From Chitinophaga barathri (GTDB lineage: Bacteria > Bacteroidota > Bacteroidia > Chitinophagales > Chitinophagaceae): a stretch of DNA of 64,000 bases. The notes beneath the pieces were generated by a model, which saw only the letters and a program-made list of their open reading frames with translations, had not been told where the DNA came from and ran no database searches. Location: the NCBI RefSeq assembly GCF_003807585.1, contig NZ_RMBX01000009.1:62001-126000 (forward strand), read 5' to 3'. This document shows, piece by piece, positions 62,136-64,000 of the stretch (the first letter of the stretch is position 1; the number at the start of each line of letters is the position of its first letter). Both the position numbers and the translations under genes were made by a program.

Positions 62136-63353
62136 ATGAGAAAAATATCTGCTTACCTGCTACTGATCACCATGGGCCTGGCCGCCTGTAAAGAAGAAGG
62201 CGCCAGCCCCCTTTCCAAAGACGGTTCCGCGCCACAGCCGGTATCATCGCCCGCGTTTACGGCGTTACCCGGAGCGGCAAAGATCACCTACAGCCTCCCC
62301 GATGATCAGAACCTCGCCTATGTAAGGGCGGAGTTTGAAGTGAACGGCGAAAAAAAAGAAACCAAAGCATCCTTTTACAAACGTGAAGTGATCGTGGAAG
62401 GTTTTGGCGACGTTGCCGAGCGCACCGTCAAACTCTACACCGTGAGTTATAGCGAACAATCCTCCGCCGCGGTGGAAATAAAAATAAAACCATTACCCCC
62501 CGCCATCGATACGGTATTTAAATCCCTGGCCGTACGCGAGTCCTTCGGCGGTATCAATACCACTTTCAAAAACGGCCTGGGCGGGAACATCGTAATAGGC
62601 GTACTGGTATGGAACAACCACGACAACCAGTGGGACCACTACGACAACTACTACACCGCGGCTGATTCCGGCAATTTCTCCGTTCGCGGCCTGCCCGCGG
62701 TACAGGCCAGGTTTGGCCTGTTCGTGCGCGACCGCTGGGACAACCATACGGACACGATGGAAATAACGCTTACCCCCATCTATGAAGAAGAACTGGACAA
62801 GAAAAAGTTCGTGGACGGCCGCAAAAAGAACTGGCCCATTCCCCAGCTTTTCCCCCTGCCCCAGTCAGGCAAGAACATTGCGGAGCCTGGCAACCTCAGC
62901 TCCTGGCCCTTTGGCAATATGTTCGACGGGAACGTGGGCGGCAACGGCTTCCATACCACTGAAAATAAAGACCAGCCCCTCTGGATACCGATAGACCTGG
63001 GCGTAAAAGCGCAGCTGAGCCGGTACAAGATCTGGCAAAGGCCCGGCGGCTACGCCTTCAGCCACGGCAACCCTCATCAGTGGGAAATATGGGGCACAAA
63101 CGATACCAAGGATGTGAACAGCTGGGTACTGCTGGACGCACGCACCATGGTAAAACCTTCAGGCCTGCCCCTCGGTGAGGTGACAAACGAAGACACCCAG
63201 GTAGTGCTCAACGGGCAGGAATACGAATTCCCTCTCAACACCCCCGCCGTACGTTACATCGCCTGGAAACACATCGACAGCTGGGCCTCCATCCAGGGTA
63301 TGCTGGGCTTTTTCCATATCACGGAAATGACCATCTGGGGGCAGATCAAATAA
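62136..63353 (+). CDS. PUL-associated lipoprotein of the DUF4959/DUF5126/DUF5000 type
   Basis: 405 residues. Lipobox GLAAC (Cys18) followed by KEEG. The N-terminal part (ALPGAAKITYSLPDDQNLAY, VRAEFEVNGEKKETKASFYK) matches DUF4959, the middle (VRESFGGINTTFKNGLGGNI, FGLFVRDRWDNHTDTMEI) the DUF5126 type, and the C-terminal discoidin-like part (FGNMFDGNVGGNGFHTTENK, PLWIPIDLGVKAQLSRYKIW, RPGGYAFSHGNPHQWEIWGT) DUF5000. These non-catalytic lipoproteins commonly follow SusCD pairs and probably bind the target glycan at the surface. It starts 36 bp after SusD. Confidence 0.82.
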   Translation: MRKISAYLLLITMGLAACKEEGASPLSKDGSAPQPVSSPAFTALPGAAKITYSLPDDQNLAYVRAEFEVNGEKKETKASFYKREVIVEGFGDVAERTVKLYTVSYSEQSSAAVEIKIKPLPPAIDTVFKSLAVRESFGGINTTFKNGLGGNIVIGVLVWNNHDNQWDHYDNYYTAADSGNFSVRGLPAVQARFGLFVRDRWDNHTDTMEITLTPIYEEELDKKKFVDGRKKNWPIPQLFPLPQSGKNIAEPGNLSSWPFGNMFDGNVGGNGFHTTENKDQPLWIPIDLGVKAQLSRYKIWQRPGGYAFSHGNPHQWEIWGTNDTKDVNSWVLLDARTMVKPSGLPLGEVTNEDTQVVLNGQEYEFPLNTPAVRYIAWKHIDSWASIQGMLGFFHITEMTIWGQIK

Positions 63354-63359
63354 CTTAAA

Positions 63360-64000
63360 ATGAAGACGAACATGCACATGAAAAAATATATCTCCGGTTT
63401 CCTGCTCTGCCTCCTGCTCGCTGCCTGCGGCAAACAGGACGACAGTTACCGGGAATTCCTTAAAGACGGCGTTATCATATATACCGCGCGCGTGGATTCG
63501 CTGAAAGCCTTCGCCGGCGACAGCCGCATTGCACTCAGCTGGCTGCTGGTATCCGATCCCAAGATCACCCATTGCAGGGTGTTCTGGAACAACGGCGCGG
63601 ATTCGGTGAACGTGCCGGTGCAGCGCACCTCCGGTGTGGATACCTGCCGCATCATCATTCCTAACCTGAATGAAAACGTGTATGCATTTCACGTATACAC
63701 TTACGACGCTAAAGGACATTCATCCGTAAAAGAGGAAATAATCGGCACCGCATACGGTTCCGTTTACCTGAGCACTTTATCTAACCGCCCGGTGCGCAAA
63801 GCCACTTACAAATCATCCGGCAAAAAAGCCGAGATCGTCTGGTTTGGCATCAACCCCGAAGCGGTGGCGGTGGATATTGAGTATACGAACCTGGCGGACC
63901 AGGTGGTGAAACAAAGGGAAGTGGCGCTTAAACACCCCACCGACCCCAACAGGCCCGCCGCTTTTAAGGATACCACTTTCCTTGAAGGGTACAAACAGGG
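63360..64000 (+). CDS. DUF4998-type lipoprotein, 3' end outside window
   Basis: At least 213 residues, running off the right edge without a stop. Start at the ATG at 63360 or, with equal merit, at 63378 (MKKYISGFLLCLLLAAC). Lipobox LLLAAC followed by GKQDD, an acidic cluster compatible with surface display. The segment VDSLKAFAGDSRIALSWLLVSDPKITHCRVFWNN and the later Fn3-like blocks (TCRIIIPNLNENVYAFHVYT) match the DUF4998 pattern, a domain that often accompanies DUF4959/DUF5000 proteins in polysaccharide utilization loci. It follows the preceding lipoprotein gene by 6 bp and is the last visible gene of the operon. Confidence 0.78.
   Translation, partial: MKTNMHMKKYISGFLLCLLLAACGKQDDSYREFLKDGVIIYTARVDSLKAFAGDSRIALSWLLVSDPKITHCRVFWNNGADSVNVPVQRTSGVDTCRIIIPNLNENVYAFHVYTYDAKGHSSVKEEIIGTAYGSVYLSTLSNRPVRKATYKSSGKKAEIVWFGINPEAVAVDIEYTNLADQVVKQREVALKHPTDPNRPAAFKDTTFLEGYKQ

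Noticed and set aside
1..64000. tRNA, rRNA or transposase genes
   Set aside because: None was found on reading both strands; no tRNA cloverleaf motif or DDE-type transposase frame was recognised.

Overview
The window looks like a chromosomal segment of a Bacteroidota bacterium, most likely a Chitinophaga-like member of the Chitinophagaceae. The signs are five TonB-dependent receptors of the SusC/FecA type, three RagB/SusD lipoproteins, four ECF sigma factors with FecR anti-sigma partners, a type IX secretion sorting domain, TAnnTTTG promoter boxes and the near absence of Shine-Dalgarno sites. It reads as a glycan-foraging region. No tRNA, rRNA, CRISPR array, transposase or phage module was seen. 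Family names are assigned by reading motifs; no database search was run.

Layout. (1) 1-5840: the end of a PQQ-type sugar dehydrogenase, a TetA-like MFS exporter, an AidB-like acyl-CoA dehydrogenase, then a two-gene unit of unknown function behind a striking run of phased short tandem repeats. (2) 5833-12085, minus strand: a TIM-barrel hydrolase-like protein, a beta-helix protein, a small membrane protein, a GH27 alpha-galactosidase and a GH29 alpha-L-fucosidase. (3) 12273-19179: sigma, FecR, SusC and SusD. (4) 19180-26474: a dispersed palindromic repeat, a GAF protein, a GH172 enzyme, a CLC channel/antiporter with CBS domains, a Crp-like regulator and a GH30-like enzyme. (5) 26614-34344: sigma, FecR, a FecA-like receptor and two lipoproteins. 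(6) 34755-38578: three secreted adhesin-like proteins, the last with a T9SS C-terminal domain. (7) 38629-47197, minus strand: FecR, SusC, SusD, SusE-like and GH76, a mannan-type utilization locus. (8) 47429-53524: sigma, FecR, a FecA-like receptor and a lipoprotein. (9) 53590-64000: an orphan ECF sigma, a GNAT acetyltransferase, GH43, SusC (without STN domain), SusD, a DUF4959/DUF5000-type lipoprotein and a DUF4998-type lipoprotein cut by the window edge.

How the parts work together. The SusC/SusD pairs bind and import oligosaccharides across the outer membrane. The secreted GH27, GH29, GH30-like, GH43, GH76 and GH172 enzymes trim the glycans. In the STN-bearing receptors a periplasmic signalling domain is expected to report substrate binding to FecR, which releases its ECF sigma factor. 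All four STN receptors here have a FecR immediately upstream, while the one receptor without STN has none. The three sigma factors that adjoin FecR genes end in hydrophobic tails; the orphan sigma does not.

Most unusual items: the 11-bp and 10-bp phased repeat arrays at 4126-4400, the hydrophobic sigma tails, one sigma gene sitting between two FecR genes, a nested palindromic repeat at 19341-19476, and TAnnTTTG boxes 4-5 nt from start codons that imply leaderless mRNAs.
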